Assembly: GCF_000247695.1 (NCBI RefSeq)
Contig: NW_004624781.1
Coordinates: 8,392,911 to 8,456,910 of the forward strand
Direction of reading: 5' to 3'
Source: Heterocephalus glaber
Taxonomy: Eukaryota; Chordata; Mammalia; Rodentia; Bathyergidae
Length of the DNA stretch: 64,000 nucleotides
Position 1 is the stretch's first letter. Every line of letters starts with the position of its first letter. A model generated the notes under the pieces. That model worked only from the letters and a program-made list of their open reading frames with translations, was not told where the DNA came from and ran no database searches. The position numbers were made by a program, and so were the translations under genes. Below are positions 15,558-26,305 of this stretch, in pieces.

Positions 15558-17960
15558 CTGCACAAAGTAGATGGAGGAGGGCATGGCATGGGACAGGCCT
15601 GCAGCTCCCTGAGCTGCCAAGGTGGCGGATCCCAGCTGTCTACCCTTATGAGGCATTGGGGTTCCAGGCCATGTTCTGTTCATGTCAGCTTGGTACTCCA
15701 GGGTGCTGAGGAGTGGAGACCAGGGGAGCAGCCCCATCTCACTGGTGTCCACAAAGGCCACACAGCTACAGGAGCTGCCCCAAAGGGCAGCAGGAGGGAG
15801 ATGCTGCCTGGGGTCCTGGGAGTAGCAAATGGTAAGGGCACCCCCACCCCACTGTGGGACCTAGACCCTGAATACAGACAGGTCAGAGGCGGCACCTCAC
15901 CTGGGGAAGGGACAAAAATGTAGGGGTCCCTGCAGAAGCTGATGACAGGCCGATGGTGCAGCTGTGAGCTGGGAGGAAAGAAGCTTGTGAGCCATGGGGT
16001 AGTGAGGAGGGAGACGACATCCATCCCACATGTATGGAGACTAGGGACAGGTGGCCAAGGACCCACAAAGGGAAGGGAGTGGGGGAGTGGGGGCAGGAGG
16101 CGTCAGAAGTCAGAGGACCGGGACAGGCTAGAGGCTGCAGCCAGCCTCCTCGCACATGGCCACCAGGGGGCAGCAGGCGGGCGCGGCCAGGGCTTTGACT
16201 TGCCTGCTGCTGTCCCTAGGCGGGAAGTCCCCCAGGGTGCTGAAAAGAAGAGAGGCTCTGTAAGCTATCTGAGGATGCCCAGGGGGAGTTGAGGAAGGGG
16301 TGGAGACACAAGCCCAGAACTTCACGTCCCATGGGACCACGCTTCTATTTGTAACGAGCCCAGTTCCGGAGGGGGCGGCAGCTGGGGTAACCAAGGTTGT
16401 CCAAACTCATTCTCTACATCAGGGTCAAGAAAGCCAACGGAGGTCAGGTCTCAGGAGAGAGGTGAGGTCCCAGGAGGGAGGACCAGCCTAGGGCTTGGCC
16501 AATGGGAGAAGGAAAAGGGCTCGTTCTTCAAAACCTTTCCTCACTCACATGCTGCCGAGAGCCCCTGGCCCTCCTCACCCCCAGCTGCTGGCCTTTGGGT
16601 CCACTGGGAAGTGTCGGAGTCTCAGGAATTCCAGTAACTCCTTGGGCACATCTTGGTTCAGGTACAGGATCCCCTAAAGAAGACGACAGGAAACCTATAA
16701 TCAGACCCAGCTGCTACTAATCTGTTAGCTACAACTAATTTGCAGAGCCCAGTGCTAATGAGAATGTGAGGCCCTTTGTTCTGAAACAGTGAAGATTTCC
16801 AGGCAGTGAGAGCACAGCAGGGCCTTCAGAGCGCTGGGTCCTGCTGTGACTGCACAGGCTGATGCCCCATGAAGTGCCCGGCTATAACTCCTCATCCCGG
16901 CTCGGGGGAAGATCCCCACTTTACAGCCCATCAGGAGAGCAGTCAGGGCCTTAACCTGCAGGGAAAAAACTGCCTGCCTCCTTGTTGCCTCACTGAAACC
17001 TTTCAACAACCTGGAGAAGGATGCAGGGACTCGATACTGTCCAGGACACTGAAGCTGGGGTACTGAATAACATCCTCGAGTGGTGGGAGCCTCCCAAACC
17101 CTTGCACCGCTCTGTCTGCATCTCCCCCCCTGGTCCAGCTGGATAGAGGCACCCGACTGTGCCCCTCCACGTGCCCGGATAGAGGCACTTGAGTGTGTCC
17201 CCCCACACCCGGATGCACACACCCGAGCGTGGCTCCCCACACACCTGGATATAGGCCTCCAAACCCTGCCGCCGCTGTTCCAGGCTCCTGGTCCTCCAGT
17301 TGGGCAGGCGCTTCGACGGGAAGTCAGGCACTTTGTACAGTTTCTTAATCTGCGGGGAGGTCACCGAGGTGTGGCCACAGTGTCCCAACAGAGCCCTCCA
17401 GCCTGCTTCGCCCTAAGCTGAGCCAGTCCTCCCTGCAACCCTGAGACTCCAACCCAGGCAGACCCTGATGAGTGGTGGTGGTGGTGGTGGTTTAGACAAG
17501 GGTGAGGAACGCCCAAGAGCGGGCTGGGCTCTCAGGGACAAGGTCAGAGGCGGCTGGAGTCGCCCTCACGCGCCCAGGAACGCTGGGACCCAGCTCTGGC
17601 GCCCCCGGCCGGCTCACCCGCTTGTGCAGCGCGTGGAACTCGCTGTACCGCCTGTGCACCGAGTGCCTCCGCCCGCGGCACCGCACCTCCACGCGGAACA
17701 CCTGGCGGCGGAGGCGCGCGTGAGGCCCCTCCCGCGCCCCCCCCCGCGCGCACCTGGGGGACCGGCGGCGGACGCGCCCTGACGCGCTCCGGGGACAGGG
17801 ACCCATCCCGGGTCCTGACGACCTGGTGGACAGCGTACGCTCGGCGGGGTCCCTGCGCCCCTCGCCATCCCGCGGGCACGCTCACCATGTGGCCTTTCTC
17901 CGGGCTCTGCCTGGGCTCCTCGGGCTCCGGCCCCACCGACGGGATGTGAACTTCCAGCAT
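15436..17960 (-). CDS. SNX22: SNX22: sorting nexin-22, complete
   Basis: PX-domain protein predicted to bind phosphoinositides (PI3P) on endosomes; its cellular job is poorly known. Seven coding exons in transcript order: 17886-17960, 17618-17701, 17245-17349, 16579-16673, 16204-16239, 15901-15968 and 15436-15557. They join in frame to 194 codons plus TGA; human SNX22 is 193 as I recall. The PX domain covers about residues 1-120, with the lipid-contact motif RRYSEF (42-47), FPSKR (63-67) and [10 protein letters not shown] (79-88). The C-terminal tail has [11 protein letters not shown] and ends PLPPMP. All introns are GT-AG except the fifth (donor GC at 16202-16203), which the frame requires. 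The ATG at 17958-17960 starts [12 protein letters not shown], as in human. One extra Ser at the exon 5/6 junction accounts for the length difference. Confidence 0.96.
15901..15968 (-). CDS. SNX22: SNX22 coding exon 6
   Basis: Codes for [20 protein letters not shown] and SP; acceptor TTCCTCCCAG, donor GTGAGG. Confidence 0.92.
16204..16239 (-). CDS. SNX22: SNX22 coding exon 5 (36-base micro-exon, GC donor)
   Basis: Codes for [12 protein letters not shown], aligning with human GTLREFLPGDSS. It ends AGCAGCAG and is followed by GCAAGT, a textbook GC-type donor. A GT four bases downstream would break the frame of exon 6. Confidence 0.88.
16579..16673 (-). CDS. SNX22: SNX22 coding exon 4
   Basis: [19 protein letters not shown] and following, to SSW plus two bases; end of the PX domain; donor GTGAGG. 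Confidence 0.93.
17245..17349 (-). CDS. SNX22: SNX22 coding exon 3
   Basis: Codons 54-88, [18 protein letters not shown] to EAYIQ; donor GTGTGTGG. Confidence 0.94.
17469..17491 (+). repeat. (GGT)n simple repeat
   Basis: Tandem TGG/GGT units in SNX22 intron 2. Confidence 0.75.
17618..17701 (-). CDS. SNX22: SNX22 coding exon 2
   Basis: Codons 26-53 with the PX signature [12 protein letters not shown]; acceptor CCGCCAG, donor GTGAGC. Confidence 0.94.
17886..17960 (-). CDS. SNX22: SNX22 coding exon 1
   Basis: Codons 1-25, [20 protein letters not shown] and five more, ending CACATG before GTGAG. Confidence 0.94.
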
Positions 17961-18413
17961 CGGCGCTCGGCTGCCGCCCCTCCAGGCGCACACTCAAAGG
18001 GCGACTCCGCGGGAGCCTGCCCCGACCCTGCGGACGCCCCGCCCCCGGCCCGCCCCGGCGCTCCACCGCCCGCTCCTCGAGCTGCGAAGATGAGGCGGGG
18101 CGCCGGGCTTGACACCGCCCCTTCAGCCTGTGGGGGCGCCGCGGGGGAGCGGCCCCCGCAGGGTCACTCGTGTGCCACACATTTCCTGTCGCTCACTGAC
18201 GGCCAGGTACGCGCGAGCTGAGATTTTACCTGTTCTTTGTTGAGCGCTCAGGAAGGGCTGAGGCCGGGACAGGGGCGCGGGGGCGCGGCGGGGAGGGGGC
18301 TGGGCCCAGGCTGAAGACCTGGGCGACTGGGCTCGTTGCCCTCACACAGGCCTGGGGGAGGCTTGGGTCCAGTCCGGCCTTACCCCCACCACTATCAAGA
18401 CCCAGGAGGTGGG

Positions 18414-18459
18414 TGGGGTTGAACCGAGGCTCTTCGCACTGTGCTACATCCCCAGCCCT

Positions 18460-18492
<33 letters not shown>

Positions 18493-18498
18493 AGAGAG
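18414..18498 (-). repeat. dID half of a B1-dID SINE, cut by an assembly gap
   Basis: GGTTGAACCGAGGCTCTTCGC...GCTACATCCCCAGCCC is a reversed dID, followed by a long T run and GAGAGAG up to the N gap. Confidence 0.75.
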
Positions 18499-18598
18499 NN
18501 NNNNNNNNNNNNNNNNNNNNNNNNNNNNNNNNNNNNNNNNNNNNNNNNNNNNNNNNNNNNNNNNNNNNNNNNNNNNNNNNNNNNNNNNNNNNNNNNNN
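18499..18598. other. Assembly gap, 100 N
   Basis: Exactly 100 N, the usual placeholder for a gap of unknown size, inside the poly-T of a SINE. Confidence 0.98.
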
Positions 18599-18732
18599 TT
18601 TTTTTTTTTTTTTTTTTTTTTTTTGAGAGAGAGAGGGTCTCTAAATCTCCCCCAGACTGGGCTGAACCTCCCATCCTCCTGCCTCAGCCTCCCAGAGTGC
18701 TGGGATTACAGGCGTGCCCCCCCACACCCAGC
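18599..18732 (-). repeat. B1 half of the same B1-dID SINE
   Basis: T run, GAGAGAGAG, then AGGGTCTC...CTGCCTCAGCCTCCCAGAGTGCTGGGATTACAGG, a reversed B1. Confidence 0.8.
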
Positions 18733-18903
18733 ATCCGTAGGCCTCTGATTCCTCTTTTTGATTCCTGTCTTTAAACCCTACCTTGCTGAGGCCCCCCTGT
18801 CAGGTTCAGGGAGCCAGGGTCTGCTTTGGAAGTCACAGGAGCCTGGCTCTCGGATCTGGGGGTAATAGGTCTCCTCCAGGAGAGCCATCTAGATGGAGCG
18901 CAG

Positions 18904-18985
18904 GGCCGGGGATTTAGCTCAGTGGTTCCAGCGCCTGCTGTGAAAGCTCAAGGACCAGAGTTCGATCCCTGCTACCAAACAAATG
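18904..18985 (+). repeat. ID-like SINE
   Basis: GGCCGGGGATTTAGCTCAGTGG...GTTCGATCCCTGCTACCAAA. Confidence 0.88.
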
Positions 18986-19000
18986 AAAAAGTCTGAGTGC

Positions 19001-19142
19001 AGCCGGCTGGGAGACCCTGGTGGGTGGCTGCAGTCTGGGCTATGTGAGGCTGAGGCAGGAGGATGGCTTGAGGCCAGCAGTTCAAGGCCAGCCTGGGCCA
19101 CATAGTGAGAATCTGCCTCAAAATAAATAAACAAATAAAAAT
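19001..19142 (+). repeat. B1 SINE
   Basis: GCCGGCTGGGAGACC...GAGGCTGAGGCAGGAGG...GGCCAGCCTGGGCC with an (AAAT)n tail. Confidence 0.8.
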
Positions 19143-19540
19143 AGAAAACTTGAGTGAGATGATGTAAGTCAAGCCTTAAGCACAGCAGATTGCGTGTAAA
19201 TGGCAGTTTGGTTGTGGGTCTGTCCCAGAGGGCTGGAAGGCCAGTGATGGATGGGTAGGAGGGGTGGGTCCAGGGCAGGTACAGGAAAGGGGGACTGGCG
19301 GTGGTGGGACCAGGCTGCTCTTGTCCACTCCTCTGGGCAGGGTCTTCCCGGGGATGTGGTGGGATTCTTATCCATAACTCTCACCCCATGTGCTGGCCAG
19401 GGCCCCAGCTTCCATCCGTAGCCCTACCACCACTGTAGGGTACCCAGTGTCATTCTGCAGCACCAGGGCAAGACCCCTCTTTGTCACTGACTCCCCTAAA
19501 GGCCTTGTGAGGTGGGCAAGAGGAGGCCCTGGCCCCCATT

Positions 19541-19832
19541 TTTTTTGCTGGGGAGTCAAACCCAGGAGCTGTCTACCACAGAGCTGTATCTCCAGCCCAC
19601 TTTTGGTTTCTGGGGGTTTTTTGCAGTACTGGGTATTGAACCAAGGGCAGTCACATAGGTATTGAACCAAGGGTTTTCACAAGGCCTGCCCTTTTTTTTT
19701 TTTATTTTGTATTTTGAGACAGGGTCTTGCTAAGTCCCTAGGTTGCCCTGGCTAGACTTGTACTTGTGATCTTCCAGCCTCAGCCTCCCAGAATTCTGGG
19801 ATTACAGGCAGGCACCACCATGCCTGCCTGAG
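19541..19832 (-). repeat. B1-dID-type SINE cluster
   Basis: dID-like pieces (19541-19690; TATTGAACCAAGGG occurs twice) precede a reversed B1 (19690-19832) with GCCTCAGCCTCCCAGAATTC. Confidence 0.7.
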
Positions 19833-20836
19833 GCCTTGCCTTTCAAGTGCCCACACCTGGTGAAAGGCCTAGGGGCAGTAAACAGGAAGCAGAGTGCTGT
19901 CTTGGGGACTCATCCCCACCTGTCCAAGTGGAAGTGCTTCTGGGCTGCCCCTGAGAGGGGCTCAGAGGATGACATGACCCAGAGTGGGCAGAGGTCACCA
20001 CTACTACATCCCACACTTTATTCCTCCAAATTCCATTGCGCAGGGGCCCCAGAATCAGGAAGCTGAAAATCCCAGACCCTGATGTGGTCCACTGGAAGGG
20101 AAACAACCCACCATGAGGAGAAGTGCTAGGGTTTCATTTCCTCCCTGGCATTCAGGGCCCTGTCATTCATGCACCCAGCTCCCCCTGACCTGTGGGGCCT
20201 TCCCAGTGCCTCCTGCCCAGGAACCCATCCTAATGACTGTGTCTCCCTTTGTATCTGAATCTCTGTTTTTTTCTTAACTCCCTCCCCAATATGAGGTCCA
20301 TTTTTCATCGTGCCACACAAACTCTCCACGGAGCATGTCCTTTCTAACCACACTTATAATGAACTCACTCTCCTACCACAGTCTACAAAGGACTGCAGCT
20401 CTGTGTCCATGTCACACCTCATTTCCTCTTCATTGCCCCCTCACGCAGCAGGCTCCGGCCTCAGTGACCTTCCTGTTCTTCAAATCTGACAAACGCTTTC
20501 TTGCCTCAGGACTTCTTTCTGCTACCTGGACACTCTGCCTTGACTCCCATTCTGAGCCTAAAATTCACCTCCTCAGAGAGGCTTCCTTCCTGATCCCCAT
20601 CTTATCCCTTGTCTGAGCGCTTATTATATATAGTATGTAATGATTATTTACTGTGTCTCCACCATACCATTTAGTATAGGTGCTTGGAGGGGTGGAATGG
20701 TGGATTACCTTTCTTCACCTATCCTAACAGTCACCATGACACATTTGTAACAGGACAGCTCAACAAGAGAAAAGCTCAACAGTTTTATGCAATCCAAGTT
20801 TTACATGACATGGTACCCTTCAGAAATGAAGGCCCA

Positions 20837-20958
20837 AGCTGGGCGTGGTGGTGGCACACACCTCTAATCCCAGGACATGGGAGTTCAAGGCCAGCCTGGG
20901 CTCCACAGTGAGTTCATGGTCAGCTGAACTACCTAGTGAGACCCTGTCTCAAAAAACC
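20837..20958 (+). repeat. B1 SINE
   Basis: GCTGGGCGTGGTGG...TTCAAGGCCAGCCTGGGC...GAGACCCTGTCTC. Confidence 0.82.
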
Positions 20959-20970
20959 TACAAAAAAAGA

Positions 20971-21075
20971 GGACTGGGGATTTAGCTCAGTGGTTTTGCC
21001 ACCTGCCTTGAAAGCACAAGGTCCCAAGTTCGATCCCTGGTACCAAAAAAGAAAAAGAAAAAGAAAAAGAAAAGA
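20971..21075 (+). repeat. ID-like SINE with (AAAAAG)n tail
   Basis: GGACTGGGGATTTAGCTCAGTGG...TTCGATCCCTGGTACC, then an A-rich tail. Confidence 0.9.
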
Positions 21076-21334
21076 AACGAAGGCCCAGAGATGCAGGGCA
21101 AAAACTCTTTTTATGCCTAGGTCCAATGAAATAAGGACAGCTGTGTAGAAATGAATGTGATTGGACAAAAGGGTATGGTCTATTGGAAATAGACCGAATA
21201 GGAAACCTAGCAGGACCTGTCTAGCTTCTTCTTGGCCTCATTGTTTAACATTTTGTCCTCCTAGATGTGGGGGAGGATCCCTGTAGAGTGAGGAAGAGGG
21301 AGAAAGAAGAGTCCTTTTTCTAGGTGTTTATGTT

Positions 21335-21527
21335 TTGTTTTGTTTTTGCAGTACTGGAGATTGAATCCAGGGCTTTCACACTGAGCTACATCCCCGACTG
21401 TTTTTAACTTTTTCATTGTGAGACAGGATTTCACTAAGTTACCCAGGCTGGGCATCAGCTTGCAGTCTTCTTGCTTTAGCCTCCCAGAGTGCTGGGATTA
21501 CAGGCATGTGCCACCATGGCCGGCAAC
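21335..21527 (-). repeat. B1-dID dimeric SINE
   Basis: Reversed dID (CTGGAGATTGAATCCAGGGC...GCTACATCCCC) then reversed B1 (CAGCCTCCCAGAGTGC...). Confidence 0.87.
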
Positions 21528-21667
21528 CTTTCTGGATTTTATGGCTCACTTTAGGACAGCTTCTAAGACCCACTTTGGGGAAGAGAAAGTCTGGTTTCTC
21601 TGGCTCACTTCATGGGACAAAGTAGGTTAGACCTTATTTCTGAGGTTCTTTCAATCTCTTTATTTAC

Positions 21668-21750
21668 TTATTTGGTGCTAGGGATGGAACCCAAGGCCTT
21701 GCACATGCTAAAGCACACATACACTGTAGCGTTGAACTCTACCCCTAGCC
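21668..21750 (-). repeat. ID-like SINE, older
   Basis: GTGCTAGGGATGGAACCCAAGGCCTTGCACATGC; tRNA-type, diverged. Confidence 0.65.
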
Positions 21751-22167
21751 TCAGTCTCCAGCCCCAGTCCCAGCACTTAGTTCCAAGTACTGAGCATGGC
21801 AAGGCATCACACTTTGGGGTATCATGTCATTTGTTGATTGCAACACTTTCTGAATGAATGGGCAAGGGAGGGATGCTGAACAGAAGCTGGGGAGGGCCGG
21901 TGTGGAGGGAGCAGAGGTTGCTGAAGGGTTAGGCCTTTCGTGTGCAAATAACAAGAATCCTCATTCAGCTTCAGAGTCAGACACCTGTCCATCTTTGCCT
22001 CTGTCTTTTGGCAGACTGTTGTCCATTTTATTCATTTGCATAATCTCCAGATGTTCCTGAGAACCCTTCAATCAGTGGATTTTCGTCGCCAGTTATGCAG
22101 CTGACTTGTGAAACGTTCATAGTAAACCTGCTGCTCCTTTTTTCTTTATTTTCTTTATTTTTATTTT

Positions 22168-22251
22168 TTTATTTTTTTGGTACCAGGGATCGAACTCGGG
22201 TCCTTGTGCTTTCGAGGCAGGCACCGGAACCGCTGAGCTAAATCCCCAGCC
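22168..22251 (-). repeat. ID-like SINE with target duplication
   Basis: Reversed copy starting GGTACCAGGGATCGAACTCG; CCTGCTGCTCC occurs on both sides. Confidence 0.9.
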
Positions 22252-22289
22252 CTGCTGCTCCTGATTCTACAGCGACCCATGGTAAGTAC

Positions 22290-22660
22290 AGATATGTCTC
22301 AGTTACTTTTCTCATTGCTGAGACAAAATACCTGACACCCAGAGTTAAAGGAAGAAAAGTTTATTTAGCTCACAGTTTGTAAAGGTTTCAGTTCATAGTC
22401 AGCTGGCTCCAAGGCAGGGTGGCATGGCAGGGGCCATCGCAGAGAAGAAACAGTTCTTGGCAGGCAGAAGACAGCAAAAGCAAGCAATTGACCCAAAATA
22501 AGCTTCTTTCTGTCCCTTATATTTTATCCATGCCCTTAATCCTAGCATTGCAACATGAATCAATCCCAGCGTCACACACTTTAGATCCAGCCACTTCTGA
22601 AAAAGCCCCACCTATGACCATATGAGGCTTTGTGGGGACATCTAGCCGTAACAAAATTGA
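22290..22660 (+). repeat. Interspersed repeat, copy 1 (possibly rodent hAT-type DNA element)
   Basis: CAGTTACTTTTCTCATTGCTG...AAATACCTGACACC...GTTTATTTAGCTCACAG matches in pattern a repeat recurring at 23090. Resembles rodent non-autonomous DNA elements as I remember them; the class is not certain. Confidence 0.5.
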
Positions 22661-23089
22661 AATGAAGAAAAGCATGATCCTTGACCTGGAGGTATTATTT
22701 ATGTCTTTGGCATACATGAGAAGTCATGAAGAATGTGTTCCTACAAAGAGCAATGCAAGATGTAGTATAAACTCCAAAGCAGTTTGTACAGTCTAGCTTA
22801 TTTTCTGTACACTTGAAGCACCGGCCAGTGTGACATCTGAACATTGCTGAAGTCTAGACTTACATGATGGGTATAGAGACCTCAAAGTGACTTCTGTTTT
22901 TGGAATGAGCCATATGAGTGCACAAATCTTCGTCTTTTCTCCATCACTCTCTAGCATATGAATTTAGTTTCCAAGTTGCTGAGTGGAAGGTACTTAAAAG
23001 TACTTGATCATATTTTCTTGGCCAGAGTATTTCTGTATTAGATTATAGAGCATTCATTCTTCAGTTCTCGCAGTGATCATCATCACCTA

Positions 23090-23450
23090 CTATCTTAGTC
23101 ACTTTCCTAGCTGTTGGGACACAATACCTGGCACCTGTATGTATCTTAAAGGAGAAGAGGTTTATTTTGCCTCACAGTCCAGGTTTTAGTCGCTGCGTGG
23201 TCAGCAGTGTGGTGGCAGGGCCTCGGTGGAGGAAAGCTGCTCACTGCGCAGCAGACAGGAAGCAGAGCGAAGGGAGGACCAAGGAGGGAGATGCACCCCT
23301 CCAGGTCACGCCCCTGGTGACCCATCTCTTCCGACAATACCCGGCCCTCGAACAGCAAGTCAGTGTCATACCTCCATAACCCAATTCAATCATCTTTCAA
23401 AAGTCCTACCTTTGAGTGCGTGAGACTTTGACGAGGCATCCAGATATAAA
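23090..23450 (+). repeat. Interspersed repeat, copy 2
   Basis: Same order of motifs as 22290-22660: AGTCACTTTCCTAGCTG, ACAATACCTGGCACC, GGTTTATTTTGCCTCACAG, then a GC-rich middle and CATCCAGATATAAA near the end. Confidence 0.5.
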
Positions 23451-23512
23451 CTTTACTACCTATAGGTCCTGTTAAGTCTCAGATTATAGAGCCTTGACTC
23501 CATATTGTTTTG

Positions 23513-23599
23513 TTTTTGTTTTTGGTACCAGGGATCGAACTCGGGACCTTGCGCTTGCACAGCAGGTGCCGGAACCACTGAGCTAAATCCCCAGCCCTA
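23513..23599 (-). repeat. ID-like SINE with target duplication
   Basis: Reversed copy GGTACCAGGGATCGAACTCGG; flanked by CTCCATATTGTTTT on both sides. Confidence 0.9.
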
Positions 23600-23609
23600 C
23601 TCCATATTG

Positions 23610-23752
23610 TTTTTGAGGCAAGGTCTTGCTGTGTAGTTGAGGCCGTCCTTGAACTCACTGTGTAGCCTAGACTGGCCTCAAACTTGTAGCAATCCTCCTG
23701 GCTCAGTGTCCCACAGTGCTCATATTACCTCTTGCACTGCTATACCTGGCTT
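23610..23752 (-). repeat. B1 SINE, diverged
   Basis: GAGGCAAGGTCTTGCTGTGTAG...AATCCTCCTGGCTCAG, a reversed B1. Confidence 0.7.
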
Positions 23753-23756
23753 AGGC

Positions 23757-23845
23757 ATTTTTTTTTTTTGGTACCAGGGATCGAACTCAGGACCTTGTGC
23801 TTGTGAGGCAGGCGGCGGAACCAGTGAGCTAAATCTCCAGCCCCG
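23757..23845 (-). repeat. ID-like SINE
   Basis: T run, then GGTACCAGGGATCGAACTCAG to GAGCTAAATCTCCAGCCCC. Confidence 0.9.
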
Positions 23846-24548
23846 GCTTAGGCATTTTTAACACGTTCCTGGGGGTGCCCATGCTCCTGGTTGGGGGCCA
23901 CATGGTATATAGTCTCTTGGCTCCCACATCATCCCTGCCACCAGCCCTGGCCACCGTGGCTCTGTTGTACACATGTGAGGCTGTAGCTCTGTGCTTGTAG
24001 ATAGGATCATGGGCCAAACACAGAGCAGGAAAGGCTGGGGCTGAAGATGTCTGGCTAACACATGCCTGCTTCTACGGCAACCCTTGTTGTGGGGGCAGCA
24101 CCTCACGCCTGGCACACAGGTTGGCTGGTTCACAGCGCCTGGCTTGGCTGGGGCCCTCACACCCGCCACCATTGCACAAAGCCCCCTTTCACCAGCATGG
24201 CTTCTGGAGGCTTCAAGGCTGCTCCAGAGGCTTGGTTAACCTCACTAAGCAAACAAACAGCTCCTGGCCCAGCGGGCACTGCTGGATTCTTCTCCGGGCA
24301 GGGGGTGAGGGATAGGGTGGGGAACCAGCCGGGAGGGGCCACCCCAGGCTGCCCAAGCATGGGCAGGCCTTGCCTACTCCACCCAGGCCAGCTCGGGTCA
24401 CCTGCCTACTCTTAAGTCCTTATCTGTACCACACAGAGCATGTGGGTTAAATGACATCATCCTTCTCAAGTGTTCAGCATGGGGCAAACACAGCAAATAA
24501 ATGCTGGCTGTTATTTTTTGACCAAAGTATTTTATACAAAACTGCTGG

Positions 24549-24640
24549 CTTTTTTTTTTTTTTTTTGGTACTGGGGATTGAACTCAGGACCTTGTGCTTG
24601 CGAAACAGGTGCAGTGTCACTGAGCTAAATCCATGGCCCC
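24549..24640 (-). repeat. ID-like SINE
   Basis: T run, then GGTACTGGGGATTGAACTCAG to CTGAGCTAAATCCATGGCCCC. Confidence 0.88.
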
Positions 24641-24862
24641 AAAACTGCTATTTTTATAGACCAAAACCAGTAGGACACTATACTAATACTAATATACTAA
24701 TGCTAATATGCTAATATGTTGATACAAAACCAAATTCTCCTGTTCCTTTCACTGTCTTGAGGTTGAAAAGTTTGCTTAGAAAACAGGTATTTCAACAACT
24801 AACTGTGACCAGGATTTTCCTGATTTTTTTCCATATCACACAACTAAAAAATAAAGGCAAAG

Positions 24863-24954
24863 GGCCAGGGATTTAGCTCAGTGGTTCTGCCGCCTACCTC
24901 GCAAGCAGAAGGTCCTGAGTTTGATCCCTGGTACCAAAAAAAAAAAAAAAAAAG
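24863..24954 (+). repeat. ID-like SINE
   Basis: GGCCAGGGATTTAGCTCAGTGG...GATCCCTGGTACC plus poly-A. Confidence 0.9.
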
Positions 24955-25087
24955 GCAAATACAGTAATTAGAAGTAGAGGTTGGTGTAAATCAGCAACTA
25001 TTTTGTTCATTGCAACAGCCTCAAAGCTCCTACTTAATGCTTTATAAACTTTGTAAATTTGAAATAATAAAATTTTAAAACACCGAT

Positions 25088-25322
25088 TTTTTTTTTTTTT
25101 TGGTGTTATTGGGGATTTAACCTAGGCCCTTTGCATTGAGCTACATCCCCAGGCATCCCCCTTAAAATTATTTTTATTTTTAATTTTTAAATTAAAAACA
25201 GTATTTTTGAAACAGGGTCCCACTAAGTTGCTAAACTGTCCAAGTTGGGATTCAACTCATGATCCTCCTGGCTCAGCCTCCCAGAGTGCTGGAATTTCAG
25301 GCATGCACCACCACACCAGGCT
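25088..25322 (-). repeat. B1-dID dimeric SINE
   Basis: Reversed dID (TTGGGGATTTAACCTAGGCCC) and reversed B1 (TCAGCCTCCCAGAGTGCTGG). Confidence 0.82.
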
Positions 25323-25944
25323 TGAATATTGAATTTTGGAGTAAGATACCTTAGAAGGAGTTTTGCTGCTAAAACGTGAAATTACCGATCTAGCCTAAAC
25401 TCTCCATTTCTATGAGTGTTCTGGTGATTGAGGCCTGAGGAAGGAAGGGAAGTGGGGTCTGGAGGAGAAGGTTGTTAGGAAGCCACCTCCACAAGCCCTG
25501 AGAGCAAACTTGGCTTTGGGCTGGCTGGCGACCTGCATTCCAGGGGACAGGCAGGCTCTAGACCTGGGCTCCAGCCAGCAGTATCACTCCTCAGAGCGGC
25601 TTGTCCCCTACCCAGATAGGACAGAGGCAGTTCAGCTGCCTAAGATAGCATGGGCCAGGGCTGGAACAGGCTGCTGATGGTGGCTGCCCCAGCAAGGTCC
25701 ATGGCTCAGCAGATTTTTCTGGTGATAAAACAACTCCTCACACTCTCAAAACATGTCAGCCACCCAGGCCCTCGGATGTGCCAGGGCCTGGGGTTTGAGG
25801 AACAAAGACACACACTCAAGTACCACAAGTAATTGGGGTAACTGGGTTTATTGTCAAGATTACTGTGGGCTCTGGAGAGCAATAGGTAGAAGCCAGGAGG
25901 ACTCCCACCCTAGCTACCTGAAGCATCTCAGGAAGTGCACTTGT

Positions 25945-26305
25945 GTTTTGGTGGTGCTGGGGCTCAGATCCAGGGCCTTGTATATGATAGGCAGGTAGGT
26001 GGTCTATCACTAAGTCAAATCCCCAGTTCTTGGTTTGATTTTTTGAGATGAGGTCATGCTATATTGCCCAGGTTAGCCCTAATTCCTGGGCTCAAGGGAT
26101 CCTCTTGCAAGGTGTGGCACACGTCTATAATCCCACCACTTGGGAGACTAGCAGGAGGAACATTTTGAGTTTGAGGCCACCCTGGGCTACATAGTGTGTT
26201 CAAGGCTAGCCTGAACTACATAGTGAGACCCTGCCTGAGGAAAAGATCCTCCTGCCTCACCATTGGGAATAGCTGGGACTACAGGTGCATGCCCCATCCC
26301 TGGCT
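25945..26305 (-). repeat. B1-dID SINE split by a nested B1
   Basis: Reversed dID (GCTCAGATCCAGGGCC), reversed B1 to about 26105, resuming at about 26246 with GATCCTCCTGCCTCACC. The 26106-26245 part is a separate + strand insertion. Confidence 0.75.
26106..26245 (+). repeat. B1 SINE inserted into a B1-dID
   Basis: GGTGTGGCACACG...GAGGCCACCCTGGGCTACATAG...GAGACCCTGCCTGAGG; GATCCTC(T/C)T lies on both sides. Confidence 0.75.

Larger units (their letters stand above)
17560..18320 (-). promoter_or_regulatory. SNX22: SNX22 promoter, CpG island
   Basis: Very GC- and CpG-rich DNA spanning SNX22 exons 1-2 and about 350 bp upstream, without a TATA box. A start site just upstream of 17960 is likely. 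Confidence 0.7.

Noticed and set aside
24062..24415. 117-codon ORF in the SNX22-SNX1 gap
   Set aside because: Unrecognised, with overlapping ORFs in other frames and no splice or conservation support.
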